A stretch of 64,000 nucleotides of DNA from an uncultured Duncaniella sp. GTDB taxonomy: Bacteria > Bacteroidota > Bacteroidia > Bacteroidales > Muribaculaceae. The position numbers and the translations under genes were made by a program. The first letter of the stretch is position 1. Each line of letters starts with the position of its first letter. Location: the NCBI GenBank assembly GCA_910589485.1, contig CAJUSW010000002.1, positions 186,001 to 250,000 on the forward strand, in the 5' to 3' direction. Below the pieces are notes generated by a model that did no database searches, was not told the DNA's origin, and saw only the letters and a program-made list of their open reading frames with translations. Positions 17,181-27,068 of this stretch are shown here, piece after piece.

Positions 17181-18269
17181 TTAATTCTTCTTTATCTCGA
17201 GTATCTTGTCGACTATCAGTTCGTCGGCATCGCGCATGGCCATCCCGGATATATGGGCCGAGAGGTCGGCGCGGGCTTCCGCATCGTCGAGCAGGCGTTT
17301 CAGCTCGCCGGGCAGTTGCTCCACGGCATCCTTGTCGAGTATCATCACGGCCGCTCCACGGGTCGAGAGCGCCTCGGCATTGTGGCGCTGATGATCCTCG
17401 GCCACATTGGGCGAGGGGATCAGTATCACCGGTTTGCCCAGGATCTGCAGTTCCGATATGGTGCCGGCTCCGGCGCGTGACACCACCAGGTCGGCGGCGC
17501 GGTAGGCCAGATCCATACGGTCGATGAATGTGGTGGCCTTCACGTTGTCATACTCACGGGCCATGCCCTGGAACTGATCGGCACCGTAGCGTCCGGTCTG
17601 CCACAACAGTTGCACACCTTCATTCTTCAGTGCGGTCAACGAGGCCGCGATGGCTTCGTTGACAGTGCGGGCTCCGAGACTGCCCCCCACCGAGAGCACC
17701 AGCAGTCTGTCAGGGTCGAAACCCAATTGCTTCTTGGCATCCTCGCGGGTGATTTTGCACTCCTCCAGGTCCTTGCGCACCGGGTTGCCGGTCTTGATGA
17801 TATTTTCGGCGGGGAAGAAACGCTCCAGGCCGTCGTAGGCCACGCATATAGCCTTGGCCTTGGGGGCGAGCAGTTTGTTAGTTACGCCCGGATAGGAGTT
17901 CTGCTCCTGTATAAGGGTAGGCACGCCACGGCGCTGGGCCTCCTTGAGTACAGGACCGCTCGCGTATCCGCCTACGCCTATGGCTATGTCGGGCTGAAAT
18001 TCCTTTACGATCCTGCGGGCCTTGCGCAATGATTTCCACAGCTTCCACAGCACCCCGAAGTTGCGCCACAACCGCTTGCGGTCGAAGCCTGCCACCGGCA
18101 ATCCCTCGATCTCGTATCCGGCCGCTGGCACGCGCTCCATTTCCATGCGCCCAAGCGCACCTACAAACAGGATCTCGGCGTCGGGCTGACGTCGCTTCAC
18201 GGCATTTGCTATGGATAGGGCGGGAAATATGTGGCCACCTGTGCCACCGCCCGAAATCAGTACTTTCAT
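17181..18269 (-). CDS. murG: UDP-GlcNAc--lipid I GlcNAc transferase MurG
   Basis: MurG converts lipid I to lipid II at the inner face of the membrane. It has 362 residues with the N-terminal loop ISGGGTGGHIFPALSIA, the second Gly-rich loop SVGGSLGARTVNE and the donor-binding VSRAGAGTISELQILGKP. The start codon is preceded by the palindrome TTTTAAGC-AAC-GCTTAAAA (minus strand), also seen ahead of the dedA and rpe genes. The leader is 155 bases, the longest gap inside the cluster, and includes the ftsW trailer repeats. Confidence 0.97.
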   Translation of the reverse strand: MKVLISGGGTGGHIFPALSIANAVKRRQPDAEILFVGALGRMEMERVPAAGYEIEGLPVAGFDRKRLWRNFGVLWKLWKSLRKARRIVKEFQPDIAIGVGGYASGPVLKEAQRRGVPTLIQEQNSYPGVTNKLLAPKAKAICVAYDGLERFFPAENIIKTGNPVRKDLEECKITREDAKKQLGFDPDRLLVLSVGGSLGARTVNEAIAASLTALKNEGVQLLWQTGRYGADQFQGMAREYDNVKATTFIDRMDLAYRAADLVVSRAGAGTISELQILGKPVILIPSPNVAEDHQRHNAEALSTRGAAVMILDKDAVEQLPGELKRLLDDAEARADLSAHISGMAMRDADELIVDKILEIKKN

Positions 18270-18271
18270 AT

Positions 18272-18290
18272 TTTTAAGCGTTGCTTAAAA
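18272..18290 (-). repeat. Start-adjacent palindrome ahead of murG
   Basis: TTTTAAGC and GCTTAAAA flank a 3-base loop, 2 bases from the ATG. The same arms occur at 55325-55343 and 56081-56099, each time next to a start codon and preceded by ACC. Confidence 0.7.
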
Positions 18291-18374
18291 GGTTTTATCT
18301 GTTAAATGGTTTGAAGGGTTAAATTGTTTAGAGAAATGTTAATCTTATCAGCCTTTTATTCGCGTGGCGATTTG

Positions 18375-18428
18375 ATAACCTCATAACCTTTATAACCCCA
18401 TAACCTTAGGCATACGCAGTATGCCTAA
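18375..18428. repeat. Four ATAACC units and a palindrome overlapping the ftsW stop
   Basis: ATAACC begins at 18375, 18383, 18392 and 18400, followed by a 9-base-arm palindrome (18406-18428, loop CGCAG) that includes the ftsW stop codon at 18425-18427. On the minus strand it reads hairpin, then GGTTAT units, and could act as a weak terminator or processing site. Confidence 0.7.
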
Positions 18429-19759
18429 TTAAGCTGCATCTTGTTCTCGTCGCGGAGCTGTTCGGGCAAGGATTCCTTCTCCTCCGATATATCCTGCTTC
18501 TTGTTGCCGTGGCGCGAGGCCGTGCGGCTCACCGAGAGCATGATTCCGAAGGCCACGCACGTGACAAATATCGACGTGCCACCCTTGGAGATCAACGGCA
18601 ACGGCTGACCCGACACCGGGAACACTCCCGTCACGATGCCCATGTGGAACAGGGCCTGGAAAGCTATCATTACCGCCATGCCCATCACTATCAGCGCCGG
18701 GTAGGTGATGCTGCAGCGCGAGGCTATACCGGCGGCGCGGGCCAAAAGCCACAGATATAGGAGTAGCACGGCCAGACCTCCTATCATGCCGAGCTCCTCG
18801 ACCACGATGGCAAATATATAGTCGGAGAACGCGAGCGGTAGGCGCGAAGCCTCGCGCGAGTTGCCGGGACCCACACCGTGGATACCACCGTTGGCCTGAG
18901 CCATGTAGCTGAGTATCTCCTGACGGTTCTTGCCGGTAGGCTCGAGTTCCCATTTGGGTATAGAGTCGGAGCCGTGGCGGTTATAGCGGGCTATCCATGT
19001 CTCGATGCGCGACGGGGCGCGTGTCACCCCCTCCTCGCTGAGTTCGGTAGCCTGGGTAGCATCGGCCGGAATGTCCACATTCACCTCGGTGACATACAGG
19101 TATCCCACAAATGCCACGGCGCATAGCGCGAAAAATCCGGTCAATCCCGCCAGATGGAGCCACTTCACTCCGCCGATGAGCATCATGGAGTAGGTGATGG
19201 CCACCAAGAGCAGTGTGTTGGTGAGTCCCTGCTCGATGAGCAGTGCCGAGAAGAACATTATCACTACCCCCGACCACATCATACCCTTCTTGGTGATGCC
19301 CACGCCGTGGGGATCCTGGTTAAGGGTCATAACGAGGGCCACGAGCAGTACAGCCGAGATCTTGACCATCTCGGCCGGGTATATGCCTACCCCCAACAGA
19401 GAGAACGACCTCCTTGCGCCGTTGACGTAATTGCCGTAGAACATCACATATATCATCGCGGCCGCGCTCAGCACCGAGAATACCACGGTGAAGATGGCAA
19501 AATCGCTGTAATGTCTGCGCGAGAGGATCCATGTGATCCCTACGCCCATGCCGAGCATGAACAGGTGGCGCACTATCGGGCCTATCACGCCGAGCGACGA
19601 GGCCGCAACCTCGCGCGACGACGCGCTGTAAAGCTCGATCACCGAAATGATGCAGAGGGCTATGAATATTCCCCATATGTGCTTGTCGGCCTTGGCCAGA
19701 GCCTTGGGCTTGCTCGTGGCTACGGTAGTCGAAGCGGGGGCTGTGGTGGTGGGTTCCAT
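18425..19759 (-). CDS. ftsW: Lipid II polymerase FtsW (SEDS family)
   Basis: FtsW is the septal peptidoglycan glycosyltransferase that works with FtsI. The 444 residues have a charged N-terminal tail of about 28 residues and roughly ten membrane segments. SEDS landmarks are present: VNGARRSFSLLGVGIYPAE, the loop YMAQANGGIHGVGPGNS, DYIFAIVVEELGMIGG, and GVFPVSGQPLPLISKGGTS. A longer extracytoplasmic loop than in E. coli (about 215-265) contains acidic and Arg-rich stretches. It follows murD by 49 bases; its stop lies in a palindromic repeat. Confidence 0.96.
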   Translation of the reverse strand: MEPTTTAPASTTVATSKPKALAKADKHIWGIFIALCIISVIELYSASSREVAASSLGVIGPIVRHLFMLGMGVGITWILSRRHYSDFAIFTVVFSVLSAAAMIYVMFYGNYVNGARRSFSLLGVGIYPAEMVKISAVLLVALVMTLNQDPHGVGITKKGMMWSGVVIMFFSALLIEQGLTNTLLLVAITYSMMLIGGVKWLHLAGLTGFFALCAVAFVGYLYVTEVNVDIPADATQATELSEEGVTRAPSRIETWIARYNRHGSDSIPKWELEPTGKNRQEILSYMAQANGGIHGVGPGNSREASRLPLAFSDYIFAIVVEELGMIGGLAVLLLYLWLLARAAGIASRCSITYPALIVMGMAVMIAFQALFHMGIVTGVFPVSGQPLPLISKGGTSIFVTCVAFGIMLSVSRTASRHGNKKQDISEEKESLPEQLRDENKMQLN

Positions 19760-19808
19760 TGTGTGGTGGAGAGTGAATTGGTTATCGTAAAAGTGGTGAT
19801 TCAGTCGG

Positions 19809-21149
19809 TCATTTCAGCCGGGCCACGCGCTCCTTGAACTGGCGTCCGCGGTCCTCGTAGCTCTTGAACAGGTCGAAGCTCGCACAGCAGGGCGAGAGCA
19901 GCACGGTGTCACCGGCAGTGGTGATGCGGGCGGCTGTCTCCACGGCCTCGTCGATCGAGTGGGTGTCGTAGATAGCCGGCACATGGGCGGTGAAGAAGTC
20001 GAGGAGCTTGGTATTGTCCTTGCCCATACATATCACGGCCTTTACCTTCTCTTTCACCAGAGGCAGTATCTCGTTGTAATCGTTCCCCTTGTCCTTTCCG
20101 CCGAGTATGAGCACGGTGTCGCGGGGCATCGATTCGAGGGCATACCATGTGGAGTTGACATTGGTGGCCTTGGAGTCGTTGATGTAGCGCACGCCGTTGA
20201 CGGTTCCAGCCGGCTCAAGGCGGTGTTCCACCCCCTCGAAGTCGCTCAGCGCCTGGCGTATGTTCTCCTTGTCGATGTCGAGGATACAGGCCGAGAGGGC
20301 TGCCGCCATTGAGTTGTAGAGGTTGTGCAGACCGTTGAGCGAGAGCTCGGCGCGGGGCATGCGCAGTTTCTGGCGGGATGTCTCCACATTGAGCATCTCC
20401 TCCTCGTCGACCCAAGCGCAGGTCTCCTCCTCCTTATGCTCGGCAAAGGGGAAGCGGGTGGCATCGGTGGATATGCGCTCCAGCTGACGCTTGATCACGG
20501 GATCGTCCTGCCAGTATATGAAGGCATCGCAGGGGGTGAGGTTGTTGAGTATGCGGAACTTGGCGTTGATATAGTTTTGCATCTCATACTCGTAACGGTC
20601 CAGATGGTCGGGGGTGATGTTGAGCATCACGGCGATGTTGGCGTGGAAGTCATACATGTTCTCCAGCTGGAAGCTCGACAGCTCTATCACATACACGTCG
20701 TGATGCTCGCGGGCCACCTGCAATGCCAGGCTCCGGCCCACGTTTCCGGCCAGGCCCACGTTAACCCCCGCGTCCTTGAGTATATGATAGGTGAGCAGGG
20801 TAGTGGTGGTCTTGCCGTTGGAGCCGGTGATGCACACCATGCGGGCGTCGGTGTAGCGTCCGGCCAGCTCTATCTCCGAGATCACAGGTATCCCTTTGGC
20901 TACGATCTCCTGTACCACGGGGGCAGTAGGGGGTATGCCGGGGCTCTTCACCACCTCGTCGGCGGTGAGTATGCGGTCCATGGTGTGTCCGCCCTGCTCC
21001 CACTCGATGCCTTCTTCATCGAGCTGTGTGCGGTAGCGCTCGGGGATGTTTCCCGAGTCCGACAGAAATACGTTAAAGCCTTTGGTCTTGCCGAGGATGG
21101 CGGCTCCTACGCCGCTCTCACCTCCGCCAAGTATTACGAGGGATTTCAT
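19809..21149 (-). CDS. murD: UDP-N-acetylmuramoyl-L-alanine--D-glutamate ligase
   Basis: MurD adds D-Glu to the stem peptide. The 446 residues contain the N-terminal loop LGGGESGVGAAILG, the ATP loop ITGSNGKTTTTLL (107-119), ELSSFQLENMYDF, and INDSKATNVNSTWYALES, all typical of MurD. The C-terminal SPCCASFDLFKSYEDRGRQF closes the substrate pocket. It is 54 bases after mraY and 49 before ftsW. Confidence 0.97.
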   Translation of the reverse strand: MKSLVILGGGESGVGAAILGKTKGFNVFLSDSGNIPERYRTQLDEEGIEWEQGGHTMDRILTADEVVKSPGIPPTAPVVQEIVAKGIPVISEIELAGRYTDARMVCITGSNGKTTTTLLTYHILKDAGVNVGLAGNVGRSLALQVAREHHDVYVIELSSFQLENMYDFHANIAVMLNITPDHLDRYEYEMQNYINAKFRILNNLTPCDAFIYWQDDPVIKRQLERISTDATRFPFAEHKEEETCAWVDEEEMLNVETSRQKLRMPRAELSLNGLHNLYNSMAAALSACILDIDKENIRQALSDFEGVEHRLEPAGTVNGVRYINDSKATNVNSTWYALESMPRDTVLILGGKDKGNDYNEILPLVKEKVKAVICMGKDNTKLLDFFTAHVPAIYDTHSIDEAVETAARITTAGDTVLLSPCCASFDLFKSYEDRGRQFKERVARLK

Positions 21150-21203
21150 TTCAGTATGTTGCTATCTATATGGTATGACTGCCTGCCGGCAGCTGTTGAT
21201 TGA

Positions 21204-22499
21204 TTATCGGATCTTCAGTGTGATGAATGTCAACGCCGCGAAGAGTATCGAGAGGATCCAGAAGCGGATCACGATCTTAGGCTCGGCCATGGCACGGCGA
21301 GGTGTCTGGAGTAGGGCCGGTATCCCCTCCTTCTGGAAATGGTGGTGGAGCGGTGCCATGCGGAACACTCGGCGTCCCTCGCCGTATTTCCGCTTGGTGT
21401 ACTTGAAATATCCTGTCTGGATGATCACCGAGATGTCCTCCATGAAGAATATCAGGCACAGCAGGGGTATGAGCAGCTCCTTGTGTATGAGGATCGCGAA
21501 CACGGCTATGATGCCACCGAGGGTGAGCGATCCGGTGTCGCCCATGAACACCTGGGCCGGGTTGGCATTGTACCACAGGAAACCGATGAGCGCGCCCATC
21601 AGTGCCGAGATGAACACCACTAATTCCGACGAGCCGGGGATGTACATGATGTTGAGGTAGGTGGAGTAGATCACGTTGCCGCCCAGATAGGCCATGATGG
21701 CGAGGGCCACGCATATCACGGCCGAGACTCCCGCACACAGGCCGTCGAGTCCGTCGGTGAGGTTGGCTCCGTTACTGGTGGCCGTCACGGCCACTATCAC
21801 CACGATAACAAACACGATCCATCCGCCCGTCTGGGCATATTTCCCCATCCATGACGTGAGCGAGGCGTAGTCGAAGTTGTTGCCTTTGACAAAGGGGATG
21901 GTGGTCTGGGTAGATTTCAAGTCGGGCGACTGGGAAAATTCCGAAACCTCGGCAAACTCCGAGGCGTCGTCGTGCTCCTCGGTCGAGATCTCGGTGGAGT
22001 TGCTTCCGCTCACCGTCACCTGGCGCTGGGTGATGTCGGGGCTGAGACACATGGTGAGTCCCACGAGCAGGCCCAGGCCCACCTGGCCCACTATCTTGAA
22101 CTTGCCCTTCATGCCGTCCTTGTTGTGCTTCTTGATCTTGAGATAATCGTCAAGGAAGCCTATGGTGCCGCACCACACGGTGGCGATCAGCATGAGCACC
22201 ATATATATATTGGTGAGATTACCCACAAGCAGGCATGGCACCAGCAGTGACAGGATGATGATGATGCCGCCCATGGTGGGGGTGCCCTCCTTCTTGAGCT
22301 GACCTTCGAGTCCCAGGTCGCGGATGGTCTCGCCAACCTGCATCAGTTGCAGGCGGTCGATAATTTTGCGTCCGATCACCAGGGCGATGATCAGTGAGAG
22401 CATGAATGCCGCACCCGAGCGAAACGTGATGTAGGTCATCAGTCGCGCTCCGGGCACGGTGGATGTTTGTTGCAGATATTCGGCTAAGTGGTATAACAT
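21204..22499 (-). CDS. mraY: Phospho-MurNAc-pentapeptide transferase
   Basis: MraY makes lipid I from UDP-MurNAc-pentapeptide and undecaprenyl phosphate in the inner membrane. At 431 residues it is longer than the 360 of E. coli. The surplus is a periplasmic loop of about 70 residues (150-215, Ser/Thr/Glu-rich), as usual in Bacteroidetes. Catalytic landmarks are KEGTPTMGGIIIILS, GFLDDYLKI, NLTDGLDGLCAG and the C-terminal LHHHFQKEG. An outer-membrane-like gene precedes it, separating it from murE. Confidence 0.97.
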   Translation of the reverse strand: MLYHLAEYLQQTSTVPGARLMTYITFRSGAAFMLSLIIALVIGRKIIDRLQLMQVGETIRDLGLEGQLKKEGTPTMGGIIIILSLLVPCLLVGNLTNIYMVLMLIATVWCGTIGFLDDYLKIKKHNKDGMKGKFKIVGQVGLGLLVGLTMCLSPDITQRQVTVSGSNSTEISTEEHDDASEFAEVSEFSQSPDLKSTQTTIPFVKGNNFDYASLTSWMGKYAQTGGWIVFVIVVIVAVTATSNGANLTDGLDGLCAGVSAVICVALAIMAYLGGNVIYSTYLNIMYIPGSSELVVFISALMGALIGFLWYNANPAQVFMGDTGSLTLGGIIAVFAILIHKELLIPLLCLIFFMEDISVIIQTGYFKYTKRKYGEGRRVFRMAPLHHHFQKEGIPALLQTPRRAMAEPKIVIRFWILSILFAALTFITLKIR

Positions 22500-22553
22500 C
22501 TTTGGAATTTAGGGAGTGCTTTAAGGGATCAGATCACCCTTATAAACAGTTTC

Positions 22554-23309
22554 TTAGAATGCACGGAAATTCAGTCGGAACGTGAGTGTGGGATATACCT
22601 TCAGGGCATCCTGTATCTTCTGGAACGTGTTGTCGTCCTCGATCGTGGATTTGTCGATCTGTCCGTGTTCCGAGTACAGTTCGGGTTTCCCCTGGAATTG
22701 AACACCCAGTTCGGTGGTAAAGTTGATGAACTTGTTGGGAATCACTTTACCCCATCCGATACCAACGTAGGGACGGAAGTTCTTCACCTTGAAACCGCCG
22801 GCCACATCTCCGTTCTCATTGGCGGGGATCGAGTAGTCGCCTATCGACACCTGTCCATTGTAGGCATTGCTTGTGGCGGCCAGTTCGCGCAGCTCGTCGC
22901 TGTGGCCCGAGATCTTGAGCAGCTTGTCGCCTCCGAAGTATGCGCCGCCGGCCACGAACAGGCCACACTTGGGTATGGGGTAGATATTGAAAATCACCTG
23001 GCCCTGCACGCGGCCCAGATCACCCTTGAGGCTCATGGTGCCTTCGCGGCTCACCATCTCGCCCGAGAGCGAGCCGGGGTTAGGGGTGTCGTAAGTGAAA
23101 TCGGCATCGGCATTGAATGTAATGCCGGGCATTATCGACACGCCGGCGCGCATCTGTATGAATTTGGTGATAGGGGTGGCAAGCTCTACCGAGATACCGT
23201 TGGTGCCTACGCCCACTCCGGCTCCCAAGTGATTGAATACGTCAACAGCATGCATCGGAGTCAACATCGATGCGATTCCCGTAAGTACAAGTACAAAAAA
23301 CTTTTTCAT
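22554..23309 (-). CDS. Outer-membrane beta-barrel-like protein inside the division cluster
   Basis: The 251 residues start with a signal peptide (KKFFVLVLTGIASMLTPMHA). The mature part consists of alternating hydrophobic/polar strands (FNHLGAGVGVGTNGISVELA, FRPYVGIGWGKVIPNKFINF, FTTELGVQFQGKPELY) and ends in Phe (YPTLTFRLNFRAF), which is the usual barrel insertion signal. This suggests a small porin-like or OmpA-barrel-like protein without a peptidoglycan-binding domain. It is co-directional between murE (64 bases upstream) and mraY (54 bases downstream), an odd place for an outer-membrane protein. The barrel is inferred; no specific function is proposed. Confidence 0.8.
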   Translation of the reverse strand: MKKFFVLVLTGIASMLTPMHAVDVFNHLGAGVGVGTNGISVELATPITKFIQMRAGVSIMPGITFNADADFTYDTPNPGSLSGEMVSREGTMSLKGDLGRVQGQVIFNIYPIPKCGLFVAGGAYFGGDKLLKISGHSDELRELAATSNAYNGQVSIGDYSIPANENGDVAGGFKVKNFRPYVGIGWGKVIPNKFINFTTELGVQFQGKPELYSEHGQIDKSTIEDDNTFQKIQDALKVYPTLTFRLNFRAF

Positions 23310-23373
23310 CTTTAACTGTGATTATAATTCTGAATGGTTATGAATGATGATGATGTGTGTTGGCATGTGTAAA

Positions 23374-24825
23374 TCATCCGTTAATGGCTTTCATCACCTC
23401 CTCGCGGTCATCGAAATGATGCTTCACACCCTCGATCTCCTGATAATCCTCATGCCCCTTTCCGGCTATGAGTATCACGGTGCCGGGGCCGGCAAGGGCC
23501 ACGGCGGTGCGTATGGCCTGACGGCGGTCGGTGATGTGCAGTGTGCGGGAGCGCGCCTCGTCATCGAGGCCGGCTTCCATGTCGGCGAGGATGGCCTCGG
23601 GCTCCTCAAATCGCGGATTGTCCGAGGTAAGGATCACGCGCTGTGAACGCGCGGCCGCTTCCTTGGCCATGATGGGGCGTTTCCCCTTGTCGCGGTTGCC
23701 TCCGGCTCCCACAACGGTGATGATCTCCCCCTTGGCACCGATAACCTCGCGGATGGCCTGGAGCACATTCACCACTGCATCGGGGGTGTGGGCGTAGTCG
23801 ACTATTGCGGTGAAACCCTTGGGGGAATGGAACGCCTGGAAGCGTCCGGCCACCGGCACGAGCGACGATATGGCGCGGAGTACCTCGCCGTTCTCCCACC
23901 CGAGCAGGATGCTCGCGCCGTAGACGGCGGTGAGGTTGTAGGCGTTGAAGCGTCCGGTGAACATGGTCTCCACCTCGGTGCCGTTGAGGCTGAGCAGGGT
24001 GCCGTCGAGACGCTGTTCCACTATCCGGCCTGTGAAGTCGGCCTCGGAGCGGAGCGAGTAGGTGTGGCGCGAGGCCGAGGTGTTCTGTAGCATCACCTCG
24101 CCCACCTTGTCGTCGGCATTGGTGAGGGCGAAGGCTGTGGAGGGCAGATTGTCGAAGAACGATTTCTTGGCCTGAAGATAAGCCTCCACTGTCTTGTGAT
24201 AGTCGAGGTGGTCGCGGGTGAGGTTGGTGAACACGCCTCCGGCGAAATGCAGTCCGGCGATGCGGTGCTGATGGGCGGCGTGCGAGCTCACCTCCATGGC
24301 GCAGTACGAGCATCCTGCCTCCACCATCCGGTGAAGCATCTCGTTGATGGTCATGGGGTCGGGAGTGGTGTGGTCGGTGGGGTAGGGGGTAGTCTCCACG
24401 TAGTTGCACACGGTGGAGAGCAGTCCGGCCTTATGGCCCAACAGCCGGGCCATCTCATATATTAATGTGGCGGTGGTGGTCTTGCCGTTGGTGCCGGTCA
24501 CGCCCACTAAGTGTAGCTGGCGCGAGGGGTTGCCCCACCATTCCGATGCTATGAAGCCGAGAGCCACAGCGGTGGAGGGCACCACTACGTAGGTGACGGC
24601 CGACGAGAGCTGTTCGGGCAGATGCTCGCATACTACGGCGCTCGCTCCGGCCTCCTGGGCCTTGTGGATGAAGGCATGTCCGTCGACGCTCACACCCGGC
24701 ACGGCTACGAACATTGTGCCCGGTTTCACCTGGCGTGAATCGGCGGTTACGCCTGTGATTTCTATATTGTCGTTCCCCACGATTTCTGAGATTTCTATGG
24801 GGGAAAGCAGTCGGTTGAGTAACAT
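23374..24825 (-). CDS. murE: UDP-MurNAc-tripeptide synthetase (meso-DAP type)
   Basis: MurE adds the third residue of the stem peptide. The 483 residues carry VTGTNGKTTTATLIYE (ATP loop at 111-117), EVSSHAAHQHRI, DYAHTPDAVVNVL and the motif TSDNPRFEEP. The DNPR sequence marks enzymes that add meso-diaminopimelate rather than lysine, so this organism should have DAP-type peptidoglycan. This agrees with asd also being present in the window, though asd feeds other pathways too. It follows ftsI by 69 bases. Confidence 0.97.
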   Translation of the reverse strand: MLLNRLLSPIEISEIVGNDNIEITGVTADSRQVKPGTMFVAVPGVSVDGHAFIHKAQEAGASAVVCEHLPEQLSSAVTYVVVPSTAVALGFIASEWWGNPSRQLHLVGVTGTNGKTTTATLIYEMARLLGHKAGLLSTVCNYVETTPYPTDHTTPDPMTINEMLHRMVEAGCSYCAMEVSSHAAHQHRIAGLHFAGGVFTNLTRDHLDYHKTVEAYLQAKKSFFDNLPSTAFALTNADDKVGEVMLQNTSASRHTYSLRSEADFTGRIVEQRLDGTLLSLNGTEVETMFTGRFNAYNLTAVYGASILLGWENGEVLRAISSLVPVAGRFQAFHSPKGFTAIVDYAHTPDAVVNVLQAIREVIGAKGEIITVVGAGGNRDKGKRPIMAKEAAARSQRVILTSDNPRFEEPEAILADMEAGLDDEARSRTLHITDRRQAIRTAVALAGPGTVILIAGKGHEDYQEIEGVKHHFDDREEVMKAING

Positions 24826-24894
24826 ATCTGTAGTATTGAGGTCTTGGAGGATAGGTTTATATGTCGATATGGATTGTAAGTCCTGAGTCTTTTT

Positions 24895-26976
24895 TCATCG
24901 CGATAGGTTGAGGTGCACCCTGTGGCCCGGGTCGATGAGCGTGTGGGGCGCGGGCTCCTGCGATCTCACGAATCCGTTGCCCGAGAGGGTCACGTCATAT
25001 CCGTGGCTTTCTAGGGTCTCCACTGCCTCGCGTGCTCCGAGTCCGCGCACATCGGGCAGTCCCGAGCCCTTATGCTCGCCGTGCCCCTTCACGGTGCGCC
25101 GGTTGGGGAGCGAGAATGGGGTGCGGAGCTTCTTGTAGGGATCCCCCTGTGCGTTGGTGGCATAGAATGTGGGGCCTACTGTCGATGGGGAAGCCGACTC
25201 ATAGTCGGAACTGTTGTTGAGCATTCCGCGCGAGTAGAGCTTCATGGCGATGTTGCGCATCACCTGGCCCGACGTGGTGGCCGCTCCGAAGAAGTTCTTG
25301 GTGGGATGGCACGTGAGCACCACGCACGAGTACATGGGGTTCTCGGCCGGGAAGAATCCGCAGAAGGCCAGACGCTTCTTGCCGGTGTTGTACTGGCCGT
25401 TCTCGATCATGTAGCATGTGCCGGTCTTTCCGGCTATGCGCACCGAGTTGTTGCGCAGGAACCGTCCGGTGCCGTGGTCGCCCCACACCACATTGGTGAG
25501 CATCCCTCTCATGATCTCGGCTGTGCGGGGCGAGCAGGCGCGCCCGTTGCCCAGATAGGAGGGCTCGAGCACCGAGTCGACGGTTCCTCTCAGCTCCTTG
25601 ACCAGCCTGGGGCGCACGAATACTCCGTCGTTGGCTATGGCATTGTACAGCGCGAGGGTGTAGAGCGGGGGTATCTCGGTGGCATATCCGTAGCACTGGC
25701 GCGAGAGGGCTATGCGGCCTCCGCGGTCGCTGGGCACCGAGTCGATGCGTGGCACCACTTCGCCGGCTATGCCGGTGTTGAGCGGTTCGAGGAATCCGAG
25801 CCTCTTGATTCGGGCATAGAAGGCTCCGGGGTGGGAGTCATACTTGGAGGTGATGATGCGGGCCATGCCTATGTTGGACGACTGTTCTATCACATCCCCC
25901 GCGCGTATCGAGGTGGAGCGGTGCGAGTCGGTGATAGGGCGGCCTCCGGCATATGCCCAGCCGGCTCCGGTGGGGAGCTGTTGGTCAAAGTCGGTGACTA
26001 TCCCGTCCTCCACGGCTATCATCATCGAGAGGGTCTTGATCACCGATCCCGGCTCGTAGCCCATCACGGCGCGGTTGCGCGCCTCGATGTAGCCGGGCCC
26101 GTGGGGGTTGAGCTCGAGGTTGGAGATGGCCTTTATGTCGCCGGTCTTCACGTCCATGAGCACCGCCACGCCCCAGTCGGCCCCGCAGGTGTCGAGTACA
26201 TTGTTGAGCTCGCTCTCCACTATGTCCTGCATGTTGATGTCGATGGTGGTCACAATGTCGCATCCCGGTATGGCGGGTATCTTGGCCAGGTCGGCGATAT
26301 CTTTGGTCAGGTTCACCTTGGCGGTGGTGCCGGTGCGGCCATACAGGAGCGAGTCAAGGGCCTTTTCGAGTCCCGAGATGCCGTGTATCTCCTTGCTCTG
26401 ACGGGTCTCGCCCACGCCGCCTATGGATCGGCGGGCCATGTTGCCGTAGGGGTTGAACCGGCGCATGTTCTTCTCGAAGTACAGTCCGGTGCGGTTGCGG
26501 TTCCCTTTGAAGTAGGGCATGGACTTCATCAGCTCCATGTCGGAGTGGGAGAGGTTGGTGAGTATGCGGTAGGCGCGCGGACGCTTGTTTTTCTCCTTCT
26601 CGAGCGGTTTGAGCAGATGCTCGCGCCATTTGGCGGCGCTCTTTTCAGGGAAATTGGCGGCCATGGCTTCGGATAGCGCGTCGATCTCCTCGCGCAGTTT
26701 CTTCACGTTGAATTTTTCGGCGCGGTAGTCGATGCGTGCGGTGTAGTAGCTCAGGTTGGTGGCCAGCACGGAGCCGTCCGAGGCGAGGATATTGCCGCGG
26801 CGCGGTATGATGTCCTGTGAGAGCGACAGCAGCGAGTCGGCCTTGTGGTTCCACTTCTCGGCATTCACCACAGTGGTCTCGCACAGTTTCATGGCTATCA
26901 TGGCCGAGAGCATGAGGATCCAGAACACTACGAAGCCGTAGCGGAACAGGATATTGCTGCGATTGTCATTCTTCAT
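24895..26976 (-). CDS. ftsI: Septal transpeptidase FtsI (PBP3-like) with PASTA domain
   Basis: FtsI cross-links septal peptidoglycan. The 693 residues have a short cytoplasmic tail, one membrane helix (about 11-30), a pedestal domain and the transpeptidase with all three active-site motifs: SVIK (Ser311, Lys314), SSN (366-368) and KTG (517-519, in RIAGKTGTCYM). The final 55 residues (LPDVRGLGAREAVETLESHG and on) form one PASTA repeat, absent from the E. coli enzyme but usual in this phylum. It lies between ftsL and murE. Confidence 0.97.
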   Translation of the reverse strand: MKNDNRSNILFRYGFVVFWILMLSAMIAMKLCETTVVNAEKWNHKADSLLSLSQDIIPRRGNILASDGSVLATNLSYYTARIDYRAEKFNVKKLREEIDALSEAMAANFPEKSAAKWREHLLKPLEKEKNKRPRAYRILTNLSHSDMELMKSMPYFKGNRNRTGLYFEKNMRRFNPYGNMARRSIGGVGETRQSKEIHGISGLEKALDSLLYGRTGTTAKVNLTKDIADLAKIPAIPGCDIVTTIDINMQDIVESELNNVLDTCGADWGVAVLMDVKTGDIKAISNLELNPHGPGYIEARNRAVMGYEPGSVIKTLSMMIAVEDGIVTDFDQQLPTGAGWAYAGGRPITDSHRSTSIRAGDVIEQSSNIGMARIITSKYDSHPGAFYARIKRLGFLEPLNTGIAGEVVPRIDSVPSDRGGRIALSRQCYGYATEIPPLYTLALYNAIANDGVFVRPRLVKELRGTVDSVLEPSYLGNGRACSPRTAEIMRGMLTNVVWGDHGTGRFLRNNSVRIAGKTGTCYMIENGQYNTGKKRLAFCGFFPAENPMYSCVVLTCHPTKNFFGAATTSGQVMRNIAMKLYSRGMLNNSSDYESASPSTVGPTFYATNAQGDPYKKLRTPFSLPNRRTVKGHGEHKGSGLPDVRGLGAREAVETLESHGYDVTLSGNGFVRSQEPAPHTLIDPGHRVHLNLSR

Positions 26977-27068
26977 TGCTGAGAGGCGGGTTTATTGAGG
27001 ATGGATTTCTTGATAAGTTAGGAAAACGAGGAGAGGGAAGGATTGGAGAGGTGATGTGCGTGGGATAG

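Noticed and set aside
25072..26676. Open frame of 534 residues on the plus strand
   Set aside because: It is the antisense shadow of ftsI, which has all its active-site motifs on the other strand.
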